Part shown: in pieces, positions 30,641 through 38,171 of the stretch | How the letters are laid out: every line of letters starts with the position of its first letter | Position numbering within the stretch: position 1 is the stretch's first letter | Assembly: GCF_008923205.2 (NCBI RefSeq) | Contig: NZ_WBMS02000011.1 | Coordinates: 124,001 to 188,000 of the forward strand | Source: Actinomadura physcomitrii | GTDB taxonomy: Bacteria; Actinomycetota; Actinomycetes; Streptosporangiales; Streptosporangiaceae | Length of the DNA stretch: 64,000 bases | Direction of reading: 5' to 3' | Translations under genes and position numbers: made by a program | The notes under the pieces: model-generated | Seen by the model: the letters and a program-made list of their open reading frames with translations, nothing else | Told to the model about the DNA's origin: nothing | Databases searched by the model: none

Positions 30641-31202
30641 TGACGTCGTCGACCAGGGAGACGATGAACTGGTCGGTGATGTCGGGCGCCTCGGTGAGGT
30701 TGTGGTACACGATCACGGCCGGGCCGACGTTGGCGACCTGCCGGGTCACCGCGCCGGGGCGCACCGCGCCGCGCTCGGCGCCGTCCTCCAGGACGCGGTA
30801 GAGCGCCTCCTTGATGGGGCCGGTCATGCGCGACTGCACGACGTCGTGCATGAGCCCCTTGCCGTCCTTGCCGGCGGTCTCCTCCTTGAGGACGCGGATC
30901 GCCGCGCCGTGGCAGGCCTTGATCGTCTCGCGGAACGTCCGGAGCAGCCGCAGCACGTCGGCGCGGACGTCGCCGGTCGGCTCCTGGGCGGGCGGTTCGG
31001 GCAGGACGTGCTTGAGGGCGTCGGTGATGAGCTCGTCCTTGGACGGCCAGCGCCGGTAGAGGGCGGCCTTGCCGGTGCGCGCGGCCGACGCGACGCCCTC
31101 CATGGTCAGTTTCCGGTAGCCGACCGCTTCGAGCTGCTCGAACACCGCGTCGAAGATCGCCGCTTCGAGCGCGTCGCCGCGCCGGCGGGTGGCCGGGGTC
31201 AC
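30618..31202 (-). CDS. TetR-family transcriptional regulator (divergent from MFS pump)
   Basis: 194-aa repressor type. The helix-turn-helix is EGVASAARTGKAALYRRWPS near residues 33-52, and the C-terminal ligand domain is variable. GTG 31202 is preferred (GGGAG 6 nt upstream); the open frame extends farther upstream but would cover the promoter region. It faces the MFS gene across about 110 nt that carry a GAACGTTC palindrome, the usual layout for a TetR that represses its neighbouring exporter. Confidence 0.88.
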   Translation of the reverse strand: MTPATRRRGDALEAAIFDAVFEQLEAVGYRKLTMEGVASAARTGKAALYRRWPSKDELITDALKHVLPEPPAQEPTGDVRADVLRLLRTFRETIKACHGAAIRVLKEETAGKDGKGLMHDVVQSRMTGPIKEALYRVLEDGAERGAVRPGAVTRQVANVGPAVIVYHNLTEAPDITDQFIVSLVDDVIMPMIRP

Positions 31203-31220
31203 CGGATGCTCCCGGAAGTA

Positions 31221-31240
31221 GTGAACGTGAACGTTCTCTT
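31221..31240. promoter_or_regulatory. Possible TetR operator (GAACGTTC core)
   Basis: An 8-bp perfect palindrome at 31229-31236 lies within a repeated gtgaacgtgaacgttc stretch, about 20 nt from the TetR start and upstream of the MFS gene. Its position suggests an operator for the divergent pair. Confidence 0.45.
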
Positions 31241-31314
31241 TCGTGTCGATCGGTGGTACGTTCCCCACATAGTGTACTTCGCCGTTCCCTAATTTCTCGT
31301 TCCGGAGGTTCGCC

Positions 31315-32739
31315 GTGCCTTCCGCACCGCACGGGCGGACGGCCGCGCCGCAGGAGCCCACCGCTCCGCCGGCCGGTCCCCGCGTCCATCATCGCCCAGG
31401 TGTCGTCCTCGCCGTCATCGTGGGCTGCCAGCTCATGATCGGCCTCGACACCTCCGTCGTCACCGTCGCGCTCCCCGACGTCCGGGCGGGCCTCGGGCTG
31501 TCGACCGGGGGGCTCGCCTGGGTCCAGAACTCCTACATGCTCGCATTCGGCGGCCTGCTGCTGCTCGGCGGGCGCGCCGGGGACGTGTTCGGCCGCCGCC
31601 GCGCGTTCACCGCCGGCGTCGTGCTGTTCACCGCCGCGTCCCTGCTCGCCGGGTTCGCGGACGCGGGCTGGTGGCTGCTCACCGCGCGCGCCGCGCAGGG
31701 CGTCGCCGCCGCCGTCGCCGCGCCGAGCGCGATGTCGCTGATCGCCACCAACTTCGAGGGGCAGGCCCGGGCCCGCGCGCTGAGCGTCTTCTCCGCCGTC
31801 ACGGGCGCGGGCGCCGCCGTCGGCATGCTCGTCGGCGGCGTGCTCACCGAGGCGGCGTCCTGGCGGCTGGTCTTCTTCGTCAACGTGCCGGTCGGCATCG
31901 TGCTGGCGCTGCTCGCCCCGCGCGTGCTCGCCGAGACGCCCCGCCGCCCCGGGCGCTTCGACGCGGCCGGCGCCGCCGCGGCCACCGCGGGCATGACCGC
32001 GCTGGTCTACGCCCTGATCCGGGTGGGCTCGGACGGCTGGGGCGACGGCCGCGCGCTCGCCGCGTTCGGCGCCGCCGCCGTCCTGCTCGCCGGGTTCGTC
32101 GCCATCGAGCACCGCACCGCGCGGCCGCTCATGCCGCTGTGGCTGCTCACCGGGCGCGACCGCGCCGCGTCCTACCTGTGCCAGCTGCTGCTGGTGGGGG
32201 CGAACTTCGGCGCGTTCTTCTTCTGCACCCTCTACCTGCAGCAGGTCCTCGGCTACGGGCCGCTGGCGGCCGGCGCGGCGTTCCTGCCGTTCGTCGGGCT
32301 CCAGTTCGCGACGGTCCGGGCCGCGCCGCGCCTGCTGCAGCGGTTCGGCGCCCGCGTCCTGGTCGTCGCCGGGATGGCGTGCGCGCTGGCCGGGCTGCTG
32401 TGGCTGACGCGGCTGTCGGCGGGCGACGGGTACGCGGCCGGGGTGCTCGGGCCGTTCATGCTGATGGGCGCGGGCGGCGGGCTGTCGATCATGCCGCTGA
32501 ACGCGACGATCCTCGGCAGCGTCGGCCCCGCCGACTCCGGCGCCGCGTCCGGCGTCGCGCAGACGATGCTGTGGGCGGGCGGGTCGCTGGGCTCGGCGGT
32601 CATGGTGACGGTGTTCGGCTCGGGCCACGCCGGCACGGCCGCGCTGATGCACGACATGGACGCCGCGTTCGCGACCGGCGCGGGCTTCGCCGCCGCCGCG
32701 CTGCTGGTCGCGGTGGCCGTGCTGCGGGTCGAGCGGTGA
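31315..32739 (+). CDS. MFS transporter, DHA2 (EmrB/QacA-like) drug exporter
   Basis: 474-aa proton-driven exporter with about 14 hydrophobic segments. Motif A is visible as GGRAGDVFGRRRAF, and the first helix carries the DHA2 motif GLDTSVVTVALPDV. GGAGG lies about 7 nt before the GTG start. It is divergent from the TetR gene and likely repressed by it. A 34-bp perfect palindrome follows the stop. The substrate is unknown. Confidence 0.93.
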   Translation: MPSAPHGRTAAPQEPTAPPAGPRVHHRPGVVLAVIVGCQLMIGLDTSVVTVALPDVRAGLGLSTGGLAWVQNSYMLAFGGLLLLGGRAGDVFGRRRAFTAGVVLFTAASLLAGFADAGWWLLTARAAQGVAAAVAAPSAMSLIATNFEGQARARALSVFSAVTGAGAAVGMLVGGVLTEAASWRLVFFVNVPVGIVLALLAPRVLAETPRRPGRFDAAGAAAATAGMTALVYALIRVGSDGWGDGRALAAFGAAAVLLAGFVAIEHRTARPLMPLWLLTGRDRAASYLCQLLLVGANFGAFFFCTLYLQQVLGYGPLAAGAAFLPFVGLQFATVRAAPRLLQRFGARVLVVAGMACALAGLLWLTRLSAGDGYAAGVLGPFMLMGAGGGLSIMPLNATILGSVGPADSGAASGVAQTMLWAGGSLGSAVMVTVFGSGHAGTAALMHDMDAAFATGAGFAAAALLVAVAVLRVER

Positions 32740-32743
32740 GGCG

Positions 32744-32777
32744 GCGGGCGGGACGCCGGCGCCGGCGTCCCGCCCGC
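32744..32777. terminator. Perfect 34-bp palindrome (bidirectional terminator)
   Basis: Positions 32744-32760 and 32761-32777 are exact reverse complements (17 bp each, no spacer), lying between the convergent MFS and ATP-binding genes. The likely role is bidirectional transcription termination. Confidence 0.75.
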
Positions 32778-32779
32778 GG

Positions 32780-33226
32780 TCAGCTCTGCGGGGAGCGGGT
32801 GTCGGCGAGCCGGCCGCCGATGCTGCCGGCGGCGTAGTCGAGGTGCTTCTCCAGGGCGACGAGCGCCCCGTCCTGCGGGTAGGAGTCGAACCGCACGTCG
32901 TCCGCCAGCGACCGCATGATCATCAGGCCGCGGCCGACCTCGGAGACCGGGTCGGGCTCGAGGATCCGCTCGGCGTCGAACCCCTCGCCCGAGTCGATCA
33001 CCTTGATCACGCAGCGCTCGTCGTGGATCGCGGCCCGCACCGTGTAGACGTCGCCGCGCCGGGCGTGCTTGATCACGTTCGTGCACGCCTCGGTCAGCAT
33101 CACCTCGATGTCGTCGCGGATGTTCTCGGCCACGCCCAGGGCCTGCAAAGACGCGTCGAGGATCTTGCGCGTCGCGGGGACGCTCGCCGTCTCCCGGGGG
33201 AGCAGGAGGTCCAGGCTGATGTCCAT
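32780..33226 (-). CDS. ATP-binding regulatory protein, RsbW-like anti-sigma factor / HATPase_c_2
   Basis: 148-aa GHKL-fold kinase-like protein. The N-box EACTNVIKHA, G1 box DSGEGFD and G2-like GRGLMIMRSLADDV are present. Such proteins bind a sigma factor or phosphorylate an anti-anti-sigma protein. No partner STAS or sigma gene is adjacent, as is common for orphan actinomycete members. ATG 33226 is preceded by GGAGACG-type sequence. Confidence 0.9.
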   Translation of the reverse strand: MDISLDLLLPRETASVPATRKILDASLQALGVAENIRDDIEVMLTEACTNVIKHARRGDVYTVRAAIHDERCVIKVIDSGEGFDAERILEPDPVSEVGRGLMIMRSLADDVRFDSYPQDGALVALEKHLDYAAGSIGGRLADTRSPQS

Positions 33227-33320
33227 GTCGCGTCTCCGTCGTCTCCGGCGTCCGTCCCCTTGACACGTGCCCTGGGCCCGGTTCCCAAACCTCCGCGGGT
33301 GCCGTGCCCGCCCAGGCGCC

Positions 33321-34010
33321 TCAGGGGGTGTCGGCGGGGCGGGGCGCGTAGTCGTCCACGTACTCCTGGCCCGACAGGGCCTGGATCGCGTCCATGATCT
33401 CGTCGGTGACGACCCGGGCGACCTTGCCGCGCGGCATCCCCTCGTCGCGGCCCGCGAACCGCATCGGCGCGCCGATCCGCACCTCGATCCGGCCCGGCTT
33501 CGGGACGACCTGCCCGCGCGGCTGCACCCGGTCGGTGCCCTTGATCGCCACCGGGACGACCGGTGCGCCGGTGCGCATCGCGAGGCGCGCCACGCCCGTC
33601 CGGCCCCGGTAGAGCCGCCCGTCCGGCGACCGGGTCCCCTCGGGGTGGATCGCGAAGACGCCGCCGCGCTCCAGCACGGCCGCGCAGGTGTCGAGCGCGT
33701 CGAGCGCGGCCCGCCCGCCCGAGCGGTCCACCGCGATCGCGCCGACGCCGCGGAAGAACGTCGCGGTCGCCTGGCCCTTCACGCCCGTCCCGGTGAAGTA
33801 CTCGTGCTTGCCCAGGAAGTGGACCCGGCGGGGCACGATCAGCGGCAGCACGAACGAGTCGATGAACGCCAGGTGGTTGGCCGCCAGGATCACCGGCCCC
33901 GTGCGCGGGACGTTCCGCAGGCCGCTCACCCTGGGGAGGAAGGCCACCCGCATCGCGGGTCCGAGAACGACGTATTTCATCAGGGGATAGACAACGCGTT
34001 CGGGGTCCAT
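33321..34010 (-). CDS. 1-acyl-sn-glycerol-3-phosphate acyltransferase (PlsC-like)
   Basis: 229-aa membrane-associated acyltransferase of phospholipid synthesis. The HX4D catalytic motif is NHLAFID, the glycerophosphate-binding FPEGTRS equivalent is HPEGTRSPDG, and VPVAIKGTD lies downstream. An N-terminal hydrophobic patch suggests membrane contact. The gene stands alone on the minus strand. Confidence 0.9.
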   Translation of the reverse strand: MDPERVVYPLMKYVVLGPAMRVAFLPRVSGLRNVPRTGPVILAANHLAFIDSFVLPLIVPRRVHFLGKHEYFTGTGVKGQATATFFRGVGAIAVDRSGGRAALDALDTCAAVLERGGVFAIHPEGTRSPDGRLYRGRTGVARLAMRTGAPVVPVAIKGTDRVQPRGQVVPKPGRIEVRIGAPMRFAGRDEGMPRGKVARVVTDEIMDAIQALSGQEYVDDYAPRPADTP

Positions 34011-34118
34011 GTCCGAGAACGCTATGGCGCCCGCCCCCGCCCCGGCGGTGGTGACCCGTTACAAGTTCGACCCTTGGAAGTTTGTAGGTCTCCGCACTGG
34101 ACCCACTTTAGAAGTGTG

Positions 34119-34129
34119 CAATTGAATTG
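34119..34129. promoter_or_regulatory. OhrR-type operator (CAATT-G-AATTG)
   Basis: A perfect 5-bp inverted repeat around a central G, 26 nt before the Ohr start, resembles the OhrR box (TACAATT-N-AATTGTA core). A peroxide-sensing MarR-type OhrR would be expected to repress here. Confidence 0.55.
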
Positions 34130-34154
34130 AGTGCAATCGATCGAAGGGACCGGC

Positions 34155-34562
34155 ATGGACACCCACTACACCGCCGTGGCCACCGCCAACGGGCGCGACG
34201 GGCGCGCCGTCAGCTCCGACGGGCGCCTCGACCTCGCCCTCGCCCTGCCCCGCGAGATGGGCGGCAGCGGCGACGGCACCAACCCCGAGCAGCTGTTCGC
34301 CGCCGGGTACGCCGCCTGCTTCGCCAGCGCCCTCGGCGCCGTCGCCCGCGCCACCCGCGCGGACGTCAGCGACGTGTCCGTCACCGCCGAGGTCGGCATC
34401 GGCGGCGATGTCGAGAAGGGCTTCGGCCTGAGCGTCGTCCTGCGCGTCGAGCTGCCCGACGGCCTGGACAACGGCCGCGAGCTCGTCGAGCAGGCCCACC
34501 AGGTCTGCCCCTACTCCAACGCCACCCGCGGCAACATCCCCGTTGAGCTGGTCATCGAGTGA
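34155..34562 (+). CDS. ohr: Organic hydroperoxide resistance protein (Ohr/OsmC family)
   Basis: 135-aa thiol peroxidase that reduces organic hydroperoxides with lipoamide-type electrons. The two conserved cysteines are in AGYAACFASAL and HQVCPYSNATRGN, which distinguishes Ohr from OsmC. ATG 34155 follows AAGGGA at a good distance; an upstream GTG (34131) would run into the operator. The promoter carries an OhrR-like palindrome, though no ohrR gene is next to it. Confidence 0.93.
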   Translation: MDTHYTAVATANGRDGRAVSSDGRLDLALALPREMGGSGDGTNPEQLFAAGYAACFASALGAVARATRADVSDVSVTAEVGIGGDVEKGFGLSVVLRVELPDGLDNGRELVEQAHQVCPYSNATRGNIPVELVIE

Positions 34563-34568
34563 CCGCCG

Positions 34569-34601
34569 CGGCGTGCCGCCCCGCGCGGGGGCGGCGCGCC
34601 G
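34569..34601. terminator. Hairpin between ohr and the convergent GPP34 gene
   Basis: A 14-bp stem (34569-34582 with 34588-34601, one G-T mismatch pair) and a 5-nt loop lie 7 nt after the ohr stop and just past the GPP34 stop: a bidirectional terminator candidate. Confidence 0.65.
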
Positions 34602-34607
34602 TCCGGG

Positions 34608-35240
34608 TCAGGAGCCCGCGGACGCCATCGCCGCGCGCTGCGCCCGGATGACCCTGCGCATCGCCGGCGCCGCCGGGCCGGACCGCGCCGTCAGCTCCGC
34701 GATCCGCCGCCGGTGCCGCCGCCGCTCCGAGCCCGGCAGCACCGACCTCAGCTCGCCCGCCGCCGCCAGCGCCACCGCCGCCGCGTCGTAGCTGTTCACG
34801 TGCGCCACCGGACGGCCCCGCAGTGCCGACGACGCGCCGCCCCACAGGTCCTTCACCACCCGCGGGTCCCGGACGGTGATCTCCTCGGCGGGGAACAGAC
34901 CCAGGACCCGGCGCCCCCGCACCCGGATCCAGCCGCCCCGCTCCAGCTCGTCGCGCACCGTCCGGACCGCCGACCGGGCGTCCCTGCGCACCCAGTGGTG
35001 CCAGGGGCGCGGCCGCGAATCCGCGATCTGCGCCCGCACCCCGTACGGGTCGGCGCCCGGCGTGCCCGGCACCGGCCGGCCCCGCCGCTCCTCGAGCCGC
35101 CCGTCCAGGAACAGCTCGGTCAGCGCCGCCGCCCGCAGCACGTACCCGAGCCGCGCGCCCCGCGTCGTCATCCGCTTCTTCCGCAGGTCATAGGCCAGCA
35201 GGTACATCCTCGCCGGCAGCGTCTCCGGAACCTCGACCAT
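34608..35240 (-). CDS. GPP34 (Golgi phosphoprotein 3-like) family protein
   Basis: 210-aa protein resembling actinomycete GPP34 members: an N-terminal helical start ARMYLLAYDLRKKRM, the stretch LGYVLRAAALTELFLDGRL, and basic residues throughout. Eukaryotic GOLPH3 binds phosphoinositides; bacterial function is not established. ATG 35240 has GAGGAG about 5 nt upstream and lies 2 nt after the RHH gene stop, so it is the third gene of the SPFH-RHH-GPP34 operon. A membrane-lipid role would fit with SPFH but is inference. Confidence 0.82.
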   Translation of the reverse strand: MVEVPETLPARMYLLAYDLRKKRMTTRGARLGYVLRAAALTELFLDGRLEERRGRPVPGTPGADPYGVRAQIADSRPRPWHHWVRRDARSAVRTVRDELERGGWIRVRGRRVLGLFPAEEITVRDPRVVKDLWGGASSALRGRPVAHVNSYDAAAVALAAAGELRSVLPGSERRRHRRRIAELTARSGPAAPAMRRVIRAQRAAMASAGS

Positions 35241-35242
35241 CC

Positions 35243-35515
35243 CTACTCCTCGCTTGCGCCCCGCCGCGAGCCGCGCTCGCCCGGCGGCCCCTTCCCGCCC
35301 GGTGCCCCCTGCTCGTCGGGGGCGTTGCGGGGCCGGCCGGGCCGCCGCATCCGCCCCGCCGACCCGGGCATCCGCCCGGCGTCGGCCAGCGCCTGCCGCA
35401 GCAGGAACTCGATCTGGGCGTTGGTGCTGCGCAGCTCGTCCCCGGCCCACCGCGCCAGCGCGTCGTGCACGGCCGGGTCGAGCCGCAGCAGGATCTTCTT
35501 GCGCTCCGTGGCCAC
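35243..35515 (-). CDS. Small ribbon-helix-helix DNA-binding protein
   Basis: 90-aa protein. The first 45 residues have an RHH (Arc/HicB-antitoxin-like) pattern: KKILLRLDPAVHDALARWA, then STNAQIEFLLRQAL. A disordered Gly/Pro/Arg-rich tail follows. RHH dimers bind inverted repeats, and a perfect palindrome lies at the head of this operon (36470-36485), so autoregulation is likely. No toxin is seen next to it; its partners are SPFH and GPP34. Confidence 0.82.
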   Translation of the reverse strand: MATERKKILLRLDPAVHDALARWAGDELRSTNAQIEFLLRQALADAGRMPGSAGRMRRPGRPRNAPDEQGAPGGKGPPGERGSRRGASEE

Positions 35516-35524
35516 TGCTCGCGG

Positions 35525-36433
35525 TCACTGGTAGAGCGTGCCGGTGTTCACCACCGGCTGCGCGTCCCGGTCGGCGCACAGCACGACCAGCAGGTTGCTG
35601 ACCATCGCCGCCTTGCGCTCCTCGTCCAGCTCCACGACGTCCTCCTCGTCCAGCCGGTCCAGCGCCCGCTGCACCATGCCGACCGCCCCGTCCACGATCC
35701 GCTCGCGCGCCGCGACGACCGCGCCCGCCTGCTGGCGGCGCAGCATCGCCTGCGCGATCTCCGGCGCGTACGCCAGCCGGGTGATCCGCGACTCGACGAT
35801 GTCCACGCCCGCCGAGGCGACGCGCTGCCGCAGCTCCTCCGACAGCTGCCCGGTGATCTCGTCGGCGTTGTCGCGCAGCGAGGTCCGCCCGGCGGCGTCG
35901 TAAGGGAAGCTGCCCGCGATGTGCCGGACGGCCGCCTCGGTCTGGAACGCGACGAACTCGACGAAGTCGTCCACCTCGAACACCGCCCGTGCGGTGTCGC
36001 GTACCTGCCAGACGACGACCGCCGAGATCTCGATCGGGTTGCCGTCCAGGTCGTTGACCTTCGCGAGGCCGGTCTCGTGGTTGCGGATCCGGGTCGACAC
36101 CTTGCGCCGGTCGGTCAGCGGGTTCACCCACCGCAGCCCGTCCTCGCGGACCGTCCCCTTGTACCGCCCGAGCAGCTGCAGCACCCGCGCCTCGCCCGGC
36201 GCGACCGCCGTCAGCCCGATCGCGGTCACCAGCCCGGCGATGATCAGCAGGATGCCGATGACGACCCCGGCCGCCGACGCCGCGCCGCTCCCGGCGAGCC
36301 CGGCGACGAGCACCGCGATCCCCGCGATCAGCACGACCGCGGCCATCCCGAGCATCGGCCACCCGCTCCGGTCGCGCGCGGGCCGCTCCTCGACCCGCGG
36401 CCGCGGCATCTCCACCTGCGCCGGCTCCACCAT
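35525..36433 (-). CDS. SPFH (stomatin/flotillin-like) membrane protein
   Basis: 302-aa protein with two N-terminal hydrophobic segments (about 25-80) and an SPFH domain from about residue 85 ([19 protein letters not shown], then [20 protein letters not shown]). A helical C-terminal region with [14 protein letters not shown] follows. Such proteins organise membrane microdomains or chaperone membrane proteases. ATG 36433 has AGGAAGAGG upstream. ATG 36466 would sit 4 nt from the palindrome and lacks a ribosome site. First gene of the operon with the RHH and GPP34 genes. Confidence 0.88.
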   Translation of the reverse strand: MVEPAQVEMPRPRVEERPARDRSGWPMLGMAAVVLIAGIAVLVAGLAGSGAASAAGVVIGILLIIAGLVTAIGLTAVAPGEARVLQLLGRYKGTVREDGLRWVNPLTDRRKVSTRIRNHETGLAKVNDLDGNPIEISAVVVWQVRDTARAVFEVDDFVEFVAFQTEAAVRHIAGSFPYDAAGRTSLRDNADEITGQLSEELRQRVASAGVDIVESRITRLAYAPEIAQAMLRRQQAGAVVAARERIVDGAVGMVQRALDRLDEEDVVELDEERKAAMVSNLLVVLCADRDAQPVVNTGTLYQ

Positions 36434-36469
36434 GCCGTCCACCTCTTCCTCGGTTAGCACCAACATAGC

Positions 36470-36485
36470 AAAGTGATATCACTTT
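36470..36485. promoter_or_regulatory. Perfect 16-bp palindrome AAAGTGATATCACTTT, likely RHH operator
   Basis: Exact inverted repeat immediately upstream of the SPFH-RHH-GPP34 operon in otherwise GC-rich DNA. The local AT-richness and symmetry suit binding by the RHH dimer encoded in the operon. Confidence 0.65.
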
Positions 36486-36538
36486 TTCCAACGGCGACGC
36501 CCGGCCCCTGGAGCGGGACCGGGCCTGGCCGGGACGGG

Positions 36539-38092
36539 CTACTTGCCGGCGGGCACCGGGGCGCCGTCGGGGGTGTCGTCGGTGGTCTCCGGGATCACCT
36601 TGGGGACGGAGCGGAGCGTGACGAGGGCGAGGACGGCGACCAGGGCGGCGAGGCCCGCGCTGCACAGCAGGGCGCCGTGCATGCCGTCCACGAAGGCGTC
36701 GCGGGCGGCGCCGAGCAGCGGGCCGGCGACCTTGGCGGGCAGGGCGGACGCGGCCTCGACGGCGCCGGCGAGGGAGTCGCGGGCGGCGGACGCGGCGGGG
36801 GCGGGGACGTTCGCCGGCAGGTGCAGCGCGTCGCGGTAGACGGCGTTCAGGACGCTGCCGAGGATCGCCATGCCGAGCGCGCCGCCGAGCTCGGTGGCCG
36901 TCTCGGAGATCGCGGACGCGGCGCCGGAGCGGTCCTTCGGGACCGACGCGAGGACGGTGTCGGCCGTGGTGGTCAGGGCCATCCCCATCCCGCAGCCGGA
37001 CATCAGCATCCCGGCGACCATCACCCAGTAGGAGGTGTCCAGGCCGACCGTGATGAACAGGGAGAACCCGCCGGCGGCGACCAGCATGCCGATCGCGACG
37101 ACCCGGGCGCGGCCGAGAGCGCCGATCAGCGGCGGGGCGAGGGCGGCGCCGCCGACCATGGCGCCCGCGGCGCCGGGCAGCCCGGCGAGGCCCGCCTTCA
37201 GCGGCGACCAGCCGAGCGCGAGCTGGAAGAACAGCGAGAAGATCAGCGACTGGGCGACCAGGGCGAACATCGCGAACATGTTGGTGACGACGGAGCCGGA
37301 GAACGCGGCGCGGCGGAACAGCCGGACGTCGATCAGCGGCTCGGCGGTCCGGGTCTGCCGGATCCAGAACGCGGCCAGCGCGACGGCGCCGATGACCGCG
37401 GCGACGGCCACCCGGGGCTCGCCGGCGCCGTGCGCCGCCGCCTCCTTCACCGCGTAGACCAGGCCGAGGACGCCGGCGATCGACAGCGGCACGCCGACCA
37501 GGTCCAGCCGCCCGGTCACCGCGGTGCGCGTCTCGGGCAGCACGAACGCGCCGGCGACGAACGCCACCGCCATGATCGGCACGTTGATCAGGAAGACCGA
37601 GCCCCACCAGAAGTGGTCGAGCAGCGCGCCGCCGATGACCGGCCCGAGGCCGACCGCGAGGCCGCCGATGCCGCTGAAGATCCCGATCGCCATCGTGCGC
37701 TCCTTGGGGTCGCTGAACACCCGGCGGATCAGCGACAGCCCGGACGGCATCAGGGTCGCGCCGGCGACGCCGAGCAGCGCCCGCGCGGCGATCAGCAGTT
37801 CGGCGCTCGGCGCGTACGCGGTGACGCTGGACGCGGCGGCGAACAGCGCGGTGCCCGCGAGCAGCAGCTTCTTGTGCCCGATCCGGTCGCCGATCCCGCC
37901 CATGGTGATCAGCAGGCCGGCGAGCGCGAAGCCGTAGGCGTCGGCGATCCACAGGATCTGGGTGGCGGAGGGGTGCAGGTCGGCGCTCAGGTGCGGGATG
38001 GCCTGGTTGAGCGCGGTCAGGTCGATGTTCGGCACGACGGCGAGCAGGCAGCAGATCGCGAACGTGCCCCATTTGCGGGCTGAGGAGTACAT
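36539..38092 (-). CDS. MFS transporter, DHA2 family (14-TM drug exporter type)
   Basis: 517-aa integral membrane exporter. The DHA2 signature is seen in the first helix (NIDLTALNQAIPHLS), motif A as GGIGDRIGHKKLLL, and motif C as GIGGLAVGLGPVIGGALLD. Fourteen hydrophobic stretches can be counted, plus a large loop near residue 440 (NVPAPAASAARDSL). ATG 38092 (MYSSARKWGTF) is used; an upstream GTG at 38131 would add 13 residues. No regulator is adjacent except the AfsR-like gene upstream. Confidence 0.9.
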   Translation of the reverse strand: MYSSARKWGTFAICCLLAVVPNIDLTALNQAIPHLSADLHPSATQILWIADAYGFALAGLLITMGGIGDRIGHKKLLLAGTALFAAASSVTAYAPSAELLIAARALLGVAGATLMPSGLSLIRRVFSDPKERTMAIGIFSGIGGLAVGLGPVIGGALLDHFWWGSVFLINVPIMAVAFVAGAFVLPETRTAVTGRLDLVGVPLSIAGVLGLVYAVKEAAAHGAGEPRVAVAAVIGAVALAAFWIRQTRTAEPLIDVRLFRRAAFSGSVVTNMFAMFALVAQSLIFSLFFQLALGWSPLKAGLAGLPGAAGAMVGGAALAPPLIGALGRARVVAIGMLVAAGGFSLFITVGLDTSYWVMVAGMLMSGCGMGMALTTTADTVLASVPKDRSGAASAISETATELGGALGMAILGSVLNAVYRDALHLPANVPAPAASAARDSLAGAVEAASALPAKVAGPLLGAARDAFVDGMHGALLCSAGLAALVAVLALVTLRSVPKVIPETTDDTPDGAPVPAGK

Positions 38093-38171
38093 GTCCGCAA
38101 GGTTCGCGGGGCGCGCTGACGGGGCGCGCACCGTCCGCTGACCGTCCCGCGCGGCGCCGTGCGCAGGGCTG

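Noticed and set aside
35243..35515. Toxin-antitoxin pair based on the RHH protein
   Set aside because: No small toxin gene is adjacent; the operon partners are an SPFH membrane protein and a GPP34 protein.
34608..38072. 1154-aa minus-strand open frame spanning several genes
   Set aside because: Only its 3' end (the GPP34 gene) is real; the rest is an out-of-frame reading of the MFS, SPFH and RHH genes.
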